Shown: positions 45,721 through 56,233 of the stretch, one piece after another
How the letters are laid out: the number at the start of each line of letters is the position of its first letter
Position numbering within the stretch: the first letter of the stretch is position 1
Assembly: GCA_038025085.1 (NCBI GenBank)
Contig: CM076152.1
Span: forward strand, 31,251,501-31,315,500
Length of the DNA stretch: 64,000 nucleotides
DNA from: Tetragonia tetragonoides
Lineage: Eukaryota > Streptophyta > Magnoliopsida > Caryophyllales > Aizoaceae
Direction: 5' to 3'
The notes under the pieces: model-generated
What the model was told of the DNA's origin: nothing
Databases searched by the model: none
What the model saw: only the letters and a program-made list of their open reading frames with translations
Made by a program: the position numbers and the translations under genes

Positions 45721-46781
45721 TACTTATTTTAATATCTATCTGTAGTTAAAATCATGTTCTATAGGCTCGTACCTCTGTATCCTTGAGTTCTAAGGAGACA
45801 GGAAAGTAAGATGAATTATGACCGTGTGATCAGAGCGTGATTAACAGCCACCCTTTGATTCATCGAGTCACTGGTGCAGTAGAGGATCGTTCCCAGCTCC
45901 ACGATGTGGGCTTGGGATGGTCGCGCCGTTGTCTGACAGACTAAACCTTTTTTTTACCCATATATTTTATCTTCAACTCTTTTGATAAAATCAGGGCAAC
46001 TTGATAGGTCATTTGATAGTGATAATTATGGTAGGGACCTTAATTTAGTTGCATAATTCATATATGATTGACGAGGACAACCACTGCTTATAAGTGTCTT
46101 GAGCATCGGCAACAAATGGCTTGGCTTATCGGTAATTACTTGCTTCATGTCTCATTCATCAACTAATAACAGTACGTGTTTGCCCAACCACTATACAGTG
46201 CAAGGTTATATCATCATCTCTGTGAGCGATGTGTGATCAGTCATTTCCTGGTTTGTCATGCATGCTGTAGTTTCTATTTTCTGCAACAGTTTCCGATATT
46301 CGTGCCCTACACCTTTGGGTTTCTATTGATGAGATAGCTAGAGGATTAGTGGGACGTGTGTAGGCTAGCTAATTATCTTTTTGATTGTTTAAAGCCTTTC
46401 CTATAGATTCTGATCATAATATGGATACAGCACATGATGTTTTGCTAGTTAGGTGTTGCTTTGATTAACAAATAAAGCGCAATTTCATATGAAATAGAAA
46501 TGTGTTTTAGAGAGAAGAAAAGAGGAGAAATTTTCTCTGCACTACTTCCAGTGTAGAATGAACCCATTGATTCTTACATGTACAGTTTCTATGCTTATCA
46601 GCTTATAAACAGCTGAGCTAAAAGATGCAAGGACAATCTAGTCTAACAAACTCATAACAAACTTTAACTAGCTAATAAGCTAACAGAAAAGCTCGACGGA
46701 CATATATCTTCAACAGATTCAAATTATTGATATTTTTTTTCGAAATCCCATGACTAATTTGTGATCTGATTATTTATGCAG
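45721..46781. other. unit C non-coding stretch
   Basis: Scraps of the unit B local-repeat region (CCACCCTTTGATTCATCGAG near 45848) and of the 470-base stretch missing from A. No gene. Confidence 0.5.
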
Positions 46782-46850
46782 CATGTTAGTGCTGAAGGTA
46801 CTGCGCACGCCACAGTTAAGCAAGCTGAAGACGACGCCAGCAACAAGAAG
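46782..46850 (+). pseudogene. exon-like block C1
   Basis: Acceptor-like TTTATGCAG and donor-like GTCTGT are present. Reads HVSAEGTAHATVKQAEDDAS then NKK, open over 23 codons, diverged from the other copies. Confidence 0.4.
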
Positions 46851-47075
46851 GTCTGTATGTGAATTCGAACCACAGATTCTTATGTTCTATTCAATTTTGC
46901 ACAGAAATCATCTTTATATAGATAAGGTATCTTAAGTCATACTATATGATAGAGGAATCTACTCTGATAAAAGAATCGAAGCATATCACCATGACTACAG
47001 CAATGAAATGGTGAGCTCATATTTCCATTTGCATTCCTATCTTCAGATTTGTTGCCCTGCTATGCAGACTATGTA

Positions 47076-47125
47076 GTCCCACATCGATAGAATAGGTAAT
47101 GCCGAGCTAGGACTTTCATATTTAA
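47076..47125 (+). promoter_or_regulatory. snRNA promoter of U5-C1
   Basis: Perfect USE GTCCCACATCG (47076-47086) and ATATTTAA (47118-47125), gap 31 bases. Confidence 0.85.
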
Positions 47126-47151
47126 TTCTTGCAACTATTTCTTCATTCTTC

Positions 47152-47266
47152 ACGCAGCCACGCAGTGAGTACAGAGCGAACTACTCTTTCGCCTTTTACT
47201 AAACAATACTGTGTGCTCGCTGCAATTAAGTTGCATACGTTTATTTTTGAAAGGGGCTTCCCTGGT
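47152..47266 (+). ncRNA. U5: U5 snRNA variant, copy C1
   Basis: Loop I GCCTTTTACT is unchanged, but the closing stem reads CUCUUU against AAACAA, giving two mismatched positions where copies A, B and D pair perfectly. The outer stem is also weakened (GCCAC opposite GTTGC). The Sm site ATTTTTG and 3' hairpin remain. Promoter perfect. This is either a divergent variant or a decaying gene. Confidence 0.7.
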
Positions 47267-47762
47267 GGAGCTTCCAACAATGCCATATGAATATTTTGAA
47301 TCAGGTTTTTGTGTGTTCTGGCCTCTATCTTGATTAATATGCTGTTGGTTATTTAATGAGATTGTTTTAATTTTAGTACTTAAAACTACCACATTTGTTA
47401 AAATAAAACTATACTATAGCAGGTTGGGATAATTTTCCAGTAAAACACCTTATAACCTATGACTTTGAGTAGGCTTGGTTCCAAAACCAAAAATCACCTG
47501 AGTAAGCTACCCAAGAAAAAATATTAATCAAGTTCAGTTTCTATTTTCTTGGCATATCTGCTTAACAAATCTGTCATTGTAGTCATTTTACATGATTATA
47601 TGACAAAACATATCACCTATGCATGATATCAATATCATGATCTCGGTCATTAAGTGCTCTGACTAGAAGATGTAAATGAATTTGCAAAATATGAAATTAG
47701 GCAAATATTAACCTTAGCAAATACTGATAACTAATGCATCAAGCCTGTACCCGTGACTAATA

Positions 47763-48016
47763 CTCCATCCGTTTCATAAAATCTTAAACGTTTACTTTTT
47801 CACGGTCTCCAAGACACCAATTTCACCGTAAATAACTATAATTATATGAATAAAATTATAAAAATGTGAGTTTTTGAAAGTACTTTTAAAAATCAATCTA
47901 ACAAACTTATATTTCATATTGTGAATCTTTATATGTTTTCATAAATTAGTTGTCAAAGTACGTTAAGTTTGACTTTCAAAAAGCAAACGTTTAGGATTTT
48001 ATGAAACAAAGATAGT
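47763..48016. mobile_element. Stowaway-type MITE (unit C)
   Basis: Ends CTCCATCCGTTTCATAAAATC and, reversed, CTATCTTTGTTTCATAAAATC with TA flanks; about 254 bases, no coding capacity. It lies between the two local U5 copies of unit C. Confidence 0.7.
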
Positions 48017-48091
48017 TATTATACTTGATATGCACTCCCTTCTTTTACTGTCTGCTCATGGGGGACCTTAGCAGTCTGATTATTTATGCAG

Positions 48092-48161
48092 CATGTTACT
48101 GCTGAAGGTACAGCGCGCGCCATGGTTAAGCAAGCTGAAGATGCTGCGCAGCAACAAGAAG
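48092..48161 (+). pseudogene. exon-like block C2
   Basis: After TTTATGCAG it reads HVTAEGTARAMVKQAEDAAQ and QQE, closest to the unit A copy and open throughout. Followed by a GTTTTA donor-like site. Confidence 0.4.
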
Positions 48162-48331
48162 GTTTTATCTGTATATGAATTCTTATTACCGCAGATTCTC
48201 ATGTTCTCTTCAGTTTTGCACAAAAATCATTCTCTGTCTGATAACTATATTAAAGAGCAATCTAATACTCTGGTTAAACAATCAAAGCATATTACCATGA
48301 ATAACAATAGGAGATATATGCAGACCATTTA

Positions 48332-48382
48332 ATCCCACATCGATGGAAAACGTAATGCCAACCTATGGACCTTAATATTTAA
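48332..48382 (+). promoter_or_regulatory. snRNA promoter of U5-C2
   Basis: Perfect USE ATCCCACATCG (48332-48342) and AATATTTAA (48374-48382), gap 31 bases. The promoter is whole although the RNA is not. Confidence 0.8.
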
Positions 48383-48408
48383 TTCTTGCAACTATTTCTA
48401 CATTCTTC

Positions 48409-48442
48409 ACGCAGCCTTTTGAAAGGAGCTTCCTTGGTGGAG
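48409..48442 (+). pseudogene. U5: U5 snRNA with core deleted, copy C2
   Basis: The first 8 bases (ACGCAGCC) join directly to TTTTGAAAGGAGCTTCC, the end of the Sm site and 3' hairpin. About 85 bases, including loop I and both long stems, are missing. Cannot function in splicing, yet the promoter is intact. Confidence 0.85.
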
Positions 48443-48603
48443 CTCCCAACAATGCTATATTGAGATTGTCTTGTTATAATAAAACTGTACTGTAGCAGGT
48501 TGGGATAATGTCTACACAAGTTCAGATTCTTTTTGCTTGGCATATCTGCTTAACTAATCTGTCATTGTACATTATATTACAAACATATGACAAAAAAAAA
48601 AAA

Positions 48604-49733
48604 GGAAATTTGCTCTGAATAATACGAACTTTTAATCGTGTGCTGACAATAATCTCACATTACTGTCAATACAATAATCCAACTTGTAAATTGTGTGCTC
48701 AAAATGCTCCACGCCTGGACGGCGTTATCACCCCGTCACTCTTGGGCGTTTTTTGGAGGTTTTTTTTTTTGTAATTGCCCCAAATACTCCTTACCAGTTA
48801 CCTCACTTCTTACCTTTCCCCACATCATCTATCCCACCCTTTCATCTCGCCTCACCCTCTCTCCTACCATCACGCCACCCACAACCACCATCTCTCGCCA
48901 CCTCCCTTCAGTCCAGAAACCCGACCACCCACCACGCACCTTCTCCCCTACTCTCTCCACCAATCAAAACCACCACAAAATCCGACCACCACATCTCAGC
49001 CCTCCTCCCTATCACTCACCAGCAATGAGCCAATGACCCCCAACAGGCCAAAACCCCCAGATTTATTTTTATTATTTTCATTTTTATTCTCATCTTCAGT
49101 TAATTCATTCCCTTTTTAATTTTGGAAAATTTGTTGTAACTATCCAAAACCCCAAATTAATTTGCGAACCCATATGAAGGATGAATAGTGGGAATGGTTC
49201 TGAGGTGACTTTGTTGAGTTTTAATTAGTGGCAAATTGCACATCTGCAATTCTGATGGGCCTCAAACTCATATTGTTTCTCTGTCTCTCTTTGTTGTTGA
49301 ATTTGTAACTAATATTTGATTATGAAAATGAGAATTATGTTTTTGAGGACTAATTTTGGATTTAAGGGGAGTTAATGGAAAATTTTCAGTTGTTGGGTGA
49401 GTGGTCATTACTAGAATTGGGAATATTTGGGATGTGGTCAATTGGAAAATTGGTGACATTTGGGGAGAGAATTTTATGAAGGGGGTTTACCGGTGGTGGC
49501 GGAGGAAAGGGGTGGTGACTGGGGAGAATCAGGAGAGGAGAGAGGGGCAATAACAAATAAAAGAAGGGTATAAGTGGTAATTTAGCACGAAAGTAACGGT
49601 TACTTGACGCTGGTTATTACAAATTCATTATTGGTACACAAGTTACAACTTGGGATTATTGTATTGTATAGTGCAAGGTGAGATTATTTTCAGCATACGA
49701 ATGAAATTTTGTATTATTCAGAGCAAATTTTCC
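48604..49733. mobile_element. non-autonomous MULE-like element (unit C)
   Basis: Long inverted ends of about 110 bases: left GGAAATTTGCTCTGAATAAT, right reversed GGAAAATTTGCTCTGAATAA, both continuing through TATGCTGA/GTGCTGACAATAATCTCAC and ATACAATAATCC. It inserted in an A-rich site (AAAAAAAAA left, GAAAAAATA right), so the target duplication is not clear-cut. Units A and B lack it. The interior is Pro/Ser/Thr-rich on one strand, possibly captured, with no transposase. Confidence 0.75.
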
Positions 49734-49997
49734 GAAAAAATATCAATATCATTATCTCGTCCATTAAGTGCTTTGACTACCCAAAGGCCAAAATGGAGAC
49801 GTAGATGTGTCCGGAAAATATGAAACATGACATTTTATATTATTTCACGGTTGAGAAACACTACTTAAAACTCTCAACATCCATGTTTAGCAATAACGGA
49901 ACAAGACAATTTAGGCCTAGTAGTTGTTTGACTACTAAAAGAACGAACCACAACTACAAAAGCTATTGCTAACTGTTGAAATTTTATTTTAAATTGG
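49734..49997. other. unit C spacer
   Basis: Aligns with 28340-28500; non-coding. Confidence 0.5.
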
Positions 49998-50158
49998 GTA
50001 GGGGCCGCGCGAACGCAGGCCCCCACTACCACAAATTATGACGTAGACTCTCCCGCTTGGGGAGATCTTAGGGTGGTGCACCTCCCAAGTGCAATGGAAG
50101 CCACCATCCTAGGCCATGAGCCTGCTTGATCGCCCATTGACCCCGTCCAGGTAAGTAT
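49998..50158 (-). ncRNA. U1: U1 spliceosomal snRNA, complete (unit C)
   Basis: U1 recognises 5' splice sites. On the minus strand the RNA starts ATACTTACCTGGACGGGG. Stem-loop I, the GCACT-type loop region, the Sm site AATTTGTGG and the 3' hairpin with loop TTCG (CCTGCGTTCGCGCGG) are all present. Length of 161 nt fits plant U1. The other two copies in the window are fragments, so this is the only one able to make U1. Confidence 0.93.
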
Positions 50159-50180
50159 GTTGCTCTGTTAATGTCCCCTT

Positions 50181-50232
50181 GCTTTTATTGTCAACTCTTG
50201 CTTTTTTTATTGTTAACTTGCCGATGTGGGAC
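50181..50232 (-). promoter_or_regulatory. snRNA promoter of U1 (unit C)
   Basis: Minus strand: perfect USE GTCCCACATCG (50232-50222) and CAATAAAAGC (50190-50181) at -23 to -32; gap 31 bases, the Pol II snRNA pattern. Confidence 0.85.
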
Positions 50233-50697
50233 ATTTTCAATAAAAGCCTCATCTCCTGCAATTTAGAATTAGTACTTTTTTACAACTTCAAAAGTTAGTC
50301 ATGATATGGTGCTCAATAAGGTAACTTCATCATAAACATGGCTTCGTAAGAAATTTTTCCCTAAAAAACCTAGTGAGCAACTTCATAATATTTGATATAA
50401 ACAAAATTCATGCAAAGTTCATCAAAGAAACAAACATTTTTCTTTTTTCACAACTTTTCAAGACATTAGGAACATAAGATCTACTCATGTAACTTTTCTT
50501 TTGATTAAGTTCTTAGTATCGAGACGAAAATGGGTTAGCCGATGCATTAGCGAAGCAGGGAGTCCAATGCAACAACATCATTGTAGCGTGGTTATTACAG
50601 GGGCTTAAGATTTTCTTTTGATACTTAATTACAAACAGTTAGGCTATTTTGACTTAAAGACTTATAAGGAAGTTGGTCATGGTTTTGATATTTACTT
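50233..50697. other. unit C spacer before the 8-kb LINE
   Basis: Aligns with 8833-9540 and 28640-29300. Non-coding. Confidence 0.5.
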
Positions 50698-50747
50698 ATT
50701 CACCAAAGCTTTTTTTTTTTTTTTATAAGGTAAGAGTAATGGAAGAA

Positions 50748-51300
50748 CTAGGAGACCCTCCTCTCGAGGGTAACTCCTAGTATATCCTCATAAGGAATCT
50801 GTTTCAAATCTCGTGAGGGCGGTTCGACAAAGAAACTAGGTGTGTCACAAAGATGGCCGAAGTTGGCCAACCAATCAGCTGCTCTGTTCCCTTCCTTGAA
50901 TATGTGTTGGACAGCTTTTGGGTATAATGGTGCTAAGAACCTACGTGTATCAATGATTAATGCATATATCGACCATGGAATTTCAATCTCTCCTCTTAAG
51001 GCCTTAATGACTGTTAAATTGTCGCCTTCTATTTGTAGTCTGTCAAGCCCCACTTTGACTGCGGCTTTAACACCATCCCTAAGTGCTGTTGCTTCTGCAA
51101 TTAATACTGATGTTGACCCAACTTGTCTAGCCCCGGCGCCCAAAAAGATACCTCCCTCATTTCTGATTACATATCCTGCTGCCGCCTTTCCATCCTTGCA
51201 AGATCCATCAAAATTGACTTTGCAATGTCCTAAAAGTGGTTTGTCCCACCTAACTAATTTTTGATCCACGATTTTAAGATGTGATGAGCTCTGCACGTTA
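50748..51300 (-). pseudogene. LINE RNase H domain (8-kb LINE)
   Basis: Ribonuclease H of plant LINE type, in an open frame whose first ~40 residues come from the foreign piece. Motifs: KVNFDGSCKDGKAAAGYVIR (D), LIAEATALRDGVKAAV (E), LQIEGDNLTVIKAL (D) and EGNRAADWLANFGH (D), the four catalytic acidic positions. It is separated from RT by the inserted segment. Confidence 0.85.
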
Positions 51301-53265
51301 TGATTAGTACTGAAAACCGATGGTTTACACCTTTGTACCCATTCAGAACCGCCACCTCCGCCTCTCCGGTGGTCGCCGCTGGTTCCTCCCAAGCGGTCAC
51401 TTTGTCTCTCTCTCCTTCCCAAAACCAGCCATATCCCTGCTTGTGTTCTGCTCCCCTCTTGCCCTTCTCCCTGATCGGTGGTGAACGCCGCCCTGTCTTC
51501 GAATTCTGGCCAATTTCGTGGCGTAGTTTCCGTAGCTGGTGGGTTTTTTATTGTCTTCCTTTTCCTTCAAATTCTGGTATGTGGTGTTTAATTCTTGTTT
51601 TCTACCTTTTTTTCATGGTAATCTGCTAGCTTGAGGTAGTGGTGGTTGTTGTTGTTGGCTTTTGTTTCGATTGATTTGCGTGGCAGGTTTGGGTTTGTTT
51701 GTGTGTTGTATCTCTTTGGATTCGTGTTGCTTGTGAGTTTTTCAGCATGTCTACAATTCAAATTGAGGGTAAAGAGTTTGAGTTGGATTTGTTTGATAAT
51801 TGTTTGTTGGTGAAAGAGTTTAGCAAAGGGTGTGATAGGTGGATTAAATTTTCCCTTTGGCTAATTGATTGGGTGTGTGGTATACTTGAGTCTTGTTCAA
51901 AACTAGTGGAATTCAATCATCAAAGCAAATGTGGGTTCCTAATATGGAGTATTCATTTGGGTGTTAATCAATGGGGGTGGTATTTGGAATTGAGTGTGAT
52001 TGTGAGGGAAAAAAAAAAATTCTGTTTTTGTTCCGGGTCATGATGTTGTTAATCCTTGGAAAACATTCATTAATACATTTCTTCAAGTGGCTAGCCAATC
52101 TAAAAAGGTTTAAGTTGAAGAGACCCCAAAGGATAGATATGGAAGTGAGTGTCTTGATTTAGACTTGCTTGTGTTCAATAATAGAGATCTTAGCAACATT
52201 GAGTCGAGGTCTATTCTTCATTATGTGGATGATTCAACCTCTATTCCGCGGGCGTGTTCATCTCTCTCTAAGGAGTTTGGAAGGGACGAGTTTTTAGTAG
52301 TTTTCCATAAGAATGACTCTGATGTTTGCTACTCGGAGAATAGCTTTAAGATGGGTGTTGATGAAATGCTTTTACTGAAAAATAGTAGGTTTTGTTCTTC
52401 TCCAGAGCCTACTAAAATATTCAACCCAATATCTATCGGTTGGTGTGCCTCTAATCATTCCAAGGAAGGTGAAGGTGAAGGTGAGGTTGGGTTTGAAGGA
52501 CCTCCTTTGGGTCAATCTAGTGTGAGGGTTGTGTCCGAGGAATCTTCTTTGGGACACTTTGATGTGGATATAGTTGATTCTTTTCCTCCTCTTCTGGGTG
52601 TGTCGAAAAGATTGACGAAGAAGACCCCTAGAGTTGCAGTGATTTTCTTTTCCGAAGCGACTCCAACCTGTGAATCTGGAAGTTTATGTGAGGCTTCAGT
52701 AGATCTCTCAGGTGTGTTTGAGGTAGAGGAGTTACCTAATGGTATCGATATTAGCGAGATGGTGGAGGAATCAAATGAAATTAGATCTGCCATGGCTCAT
52801 AATAAGTACTCCATTCCTTGGGATTCTCCTGACTTTGATGATGATGAGGGTTGGCTAATGGATGCTTTGAAACTTGTTGAAAACTCTTCCGATGACGAAT
52901 ACTTCAAGAAGTTGTACGAATTACAAAAAGATGGGTTATTAGACATTGAAAAAAGAGTCATCCGCATTTATGCAAAGAAGGCCTTCTTCTAAGGCCTACA
53001 AGTGGTTGAACACCTTTAAGGATTAAGGTTGTACCTTGTTTTGAGTTTGTGACTTAGATAGTGTTGTTTCTTCTTTCCCCCTTGAAGGTTTAGGGTTTTG
53101 GGTCCATTCTTCATTGGTTTGGTCATTTAGAGGTGTTTGTTTAGCCTTGTGGTTTTGATCATGTGTGTTTTATTTGGATATTATTGGTGTTGTAGTCCTT
53201 ACTTGATCGGGTGTAGGAGCTTTTGGCTCAAATTGGTGTAGGTGTTTTGCTTCGATGGACAAGAC
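51300..53265 (+). other. opposite-strand segment inside the 8-kb LINE
   Basis: About 1.97 kb whose coding strand is plus while the surrounding LINE is minus. It replaces the part of ORF2 encoding the zf-RVT region: LINE similarity stops after WDLQKLD (about 53270) and resumes near 51300. It starts with a CT-rich, GC-richer leader, has a broken two-part gene (51747-52992) and ends in GT-rich DNA without poly(A). CGATGG occurs at both edges (about 51319 and 53254) but is too short to be convincing as a target duplication. Confidence 0.6.
51747..52992 (+). pseudogene. broken retroelement ORF1-like gene on the plus strand
   Basis: Starts MSTIQIEGKEFELDLFDNC and runs to about 52010, where a run of ten A residues puts it out of frame. 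The continuing frame reads FVPGHDVVNPWKTFINTFLQ, a TAA, then VEETPKDRYGSECLDL and on through a 270-residue acidic region (SAMAHNKYSIPWDSPDFDDD, YFKKLYELQKDGLLDIEKRV). The N-terminal style resembles ORF1 proteins found beside plant LINEs, but this is from memory. Only one homopolymer frameshift and one stop break about 415 codons, so decay is recent. Confidence 0.5.
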
Positions 53266-53413
53266 TATCTAATTTCTGTAAATCCCAAGTTTTGAGAGGG
53301 GTAATCACATCACAGACACGCCATTCTAGGACCTCGCAAGGAAGCTGACTAATATCCATCAAATCTACAAGCGGCTTACTAGAGCACCAGTTATCCGTCC
53401 AGAAATGAATATG

Positions 53414-55216
53414 TTAACCATTCCCAACTTTCAACCGGATACCTTTACTGAGGAGAGTTCGATTGTGCAGGATTTTTTTCCAAGCCCATGACTGGGAACC
53501 TTGGACCTTACAATCCATAAGTCCACTATGTTGAAGATATTTTGCAGAGACCGTTTTAACCCAGATATTATCAGGTTCAGTTAAAATTTTCCACGCTAGT
53601 TTACACAAAAAAGCTTCATTGACCGCTTCTAATTTTCTAAGCCCCAAGCCACCCACAACTTTAGGTTGACAAATCTTCCCCCACCCTATAAGGGGAAAGT
53701 TTCCATTGCTTCCCGAACTTTTCCAAAAAAAATCCCTATTGATTTTATTAAGCTCTTTACAAGTAGATTTCGGGATTTGAAAGCATTGCATAGTGTGCGA
53801 AGGAATAGATTTTAGGTTGGCTTGAATGAGAACAACACGCCCCACCTTGGACATCGAGCTAGCAACCCATGCTTCCATACGACTTCTTGCTTTGTTAACA
53901 ATATCTGCGAATTGGGCTTTCGAGGCACGCTTATCCAAAACTGGGCAACCAAGATATCGTCCTAGTGAGTGTTTGATAGGAATCTGGACAATAGTGTTGA
54001 TCATCTGTTTCGTTGGTTGCGTGACATTTTTGGAGCAAACCACGGTTGACTTATGAAGGTTGATAAGTTGTCCCGATTGGTTGCAGAAATAGTTAAGGAT
54101 ACTCATTAGTTTGCTGCAAGATTCTTTGTTGGCTTTACAGAAAAGAATACTGTCGTCTGCAAAGAAGAGACCTGGGATGACGGGAGCTCTCGGCGCAATT
54201 TTGATTCCAATCCCGGATTTTCGTTGTTGACTTTCAATGGTAATACGACGAAGTAAGACATCCATACAAAGAACAAAAAGGTACGGTGAGAGTGGGTCGC
54301 CCTGTCTAAGGCCACAGGAAGGGGAGAATGGGGCGGTTGGTTCATCATTGATCATTATGGAGTATGAAACAGTAGTAACACATTGCTTAATCCATTGAAA
54401 CCAAGTATTGCAAAATCCAAGAGATTCGAGACACCTAATCAGAAAGTCCCATTCGATTCTATCATAAGCCTTTTCCATGTCAAGTTTTATAACAAGCCAT
54501 CCAGTTTTACTCTTTGTGACCCTAAAGTAATTCATGATCTCATGAGTAAGCAAAACGTTGTCGTGGATTGATCTGCCTGGAATAAAGGCGCCTTGGAGAG
54601 GGCAAACCATGTCATTAAGTGCAGGACGTAATCTGTTAACTAGAACTTTCGAAATAATTTTAGTTAACGTGTTACAGAGGCTGATTAGTCGTAAGTGATT
54701 AACAGTTTCAATACTTTTAACCTTAGGGAGGAGCGTAATAAATGTATGATTAATTTCTTTTAAGATTATTCCACTATGAAAAAATGCTATTATTGCTTCA
54801 CAAATGCTATCTCCGACAATGTGCCAGTAAGCTTGAAAAATTCCGGGACCAAAGCCATTAGGACCCGGAGCTTTTGAGGGGTCCATCTGAAAGACAACAT
54901 TTTTAATTTCTTCGTTGGTAAAGGGCTTGGTAAGTTCTTTATTAAGACTATCATTGACCAAAATTGGAATATCAGAGAGATCCAAGGAGCGATCCGTTGG
55001 AAAATCAGTTTTAAATCTTTGTTTAAATGCCTTGGTAGTATGATCCCGAATCATACCATCCTCCTCAATCCATGCTCCTGAACCTTCTCTTATTTTAAAT
55101 ATTTTTCTTCGTTGAGCCCGCATATTATGAATACGTTGGAAAAATGACGAGTTGCGATCCCCGTCAGTTAACCATTTCTTTTTTGCGTAAACATTCCAAT
55201 ATTTTTGTGAAAACAA
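53414..55216 (-). pseudogene. LINE reverse transcriptase (8-kb LINE)
   Basis: A single 600-residue open frame. KWLTDGDRNSSFFQ connector; RT motifs DPSKAPGPNGFGPGIFQ, HLRLISLCNTLTKIISK, IKLDMEKAYDRIEW, GLRQGDPLSPYLF, FFADDSILF (FADD intact) and a thumb with GRYLGCPVL. It ends at a TAA just before HIHFWTDNWC. It contains no internal break, so this domain could still have been active recently; the ORF as a whole is split from the endonuclease by frameshift around 55216-55631. Confidence 0.9.
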
Positions 55217-55539
55217 AAGAAGTTTTTCCCTTTGAGCAATTAGTCGATCAAGCGTAGCGTGAAGATTGGAGTTATTTGGCTCATTTTGTCAGCCTGTTTT
55301 CCACATGTTTCAACTTTTCGTGATTTAAGCTAACCTTGTTATGTATATGACCAATATAGGAATGATTCCATTACTTGAAGTTAACTTTCAAATTTTTAAG
55401 TTTACATGTAATACAAAACATGCGTGAGCCTGAGTAGGAAGAAGACCAAGATTCTTTAACAATCTTTTCGGCCTCCAAATATTGTGTCTAAAACGGTTGA
55501 AATCTAAAGGGTCGGGGTTTAGTGCTAGTTGTCGGGCAC

Positions 55540-56233
55540 GTATTTAGGACAATGGGGGCATGGTCTGAACATGCAAAAGAGAGATGTCTCACAATACTAT
55601 CAGGAAACATACGACGCCAATCCTCCCTACCTAGAGCTCTATCGAGCTTTTCAAGAGTAAAATCCCATTAAACTTTTTGCGCCACGTATATGGAGAACCA
55701 TTAACTGGGATAGAGTCAAAATTAAGCATCCCACAGAATTGGTTAAGTCTTGCAAAACGCGAGGGCTGGCAAGCGGGACCGCCTTTTTTATCATTCGGGC
55801 AAAGAAGTTCATTAAAGTCGCCTATTACACACCAAGGAAGAGTAATGACTGAATTAAGATATTCAAGTTGGGTCCAAAAGGGATCTTTTTGTCCTTCTTG
55901 AGCTGGTGCATAGATACCTGAAATAGCACTTTTATATCCTGAAGATAACTCTGTGACCTCTAACGTGACAATTCTGTCCAGTTTGTGGAGTAATTTTATC
56001 TCAATATCATTTTCATTCCAAAGTGCCCAAATTCCACCTGAGTGATTGACGGGATTAATATACTCAAAGTTGGAATAACCCAATTTTCGGATTATTCTTG
56101 TAGTGTTCGTGGTATTGGTAAGAGTTTCTAATATGAACATTATATCAGGTTGAATAAATTTTCTTAGAAAGCAAATTTCACTAGCCACTTGAGCTTTCTT
56201 TGCTCCATTAACATTCCAACATAAAATCTTCAT
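55540..56233 (-). pseudogene. LINE ORF2 endonuclease (8-kb LINE)
   Basis: Starts MKILCWNVNGAKKAQVASEI. Endonuclease motifs: WNVNGA (N), MFILETLTN (E), SGIYAPAQ (Y), GDFNELLCPNDKKGG (D, N) and, after a frameshift near 55640, SDHAPIV (about 55560-55580). The ATG overlaps the ORF1 stop as ATGA (56233-56230), an arrangement that permits termination-reinitiation. Confidence 0.88.
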
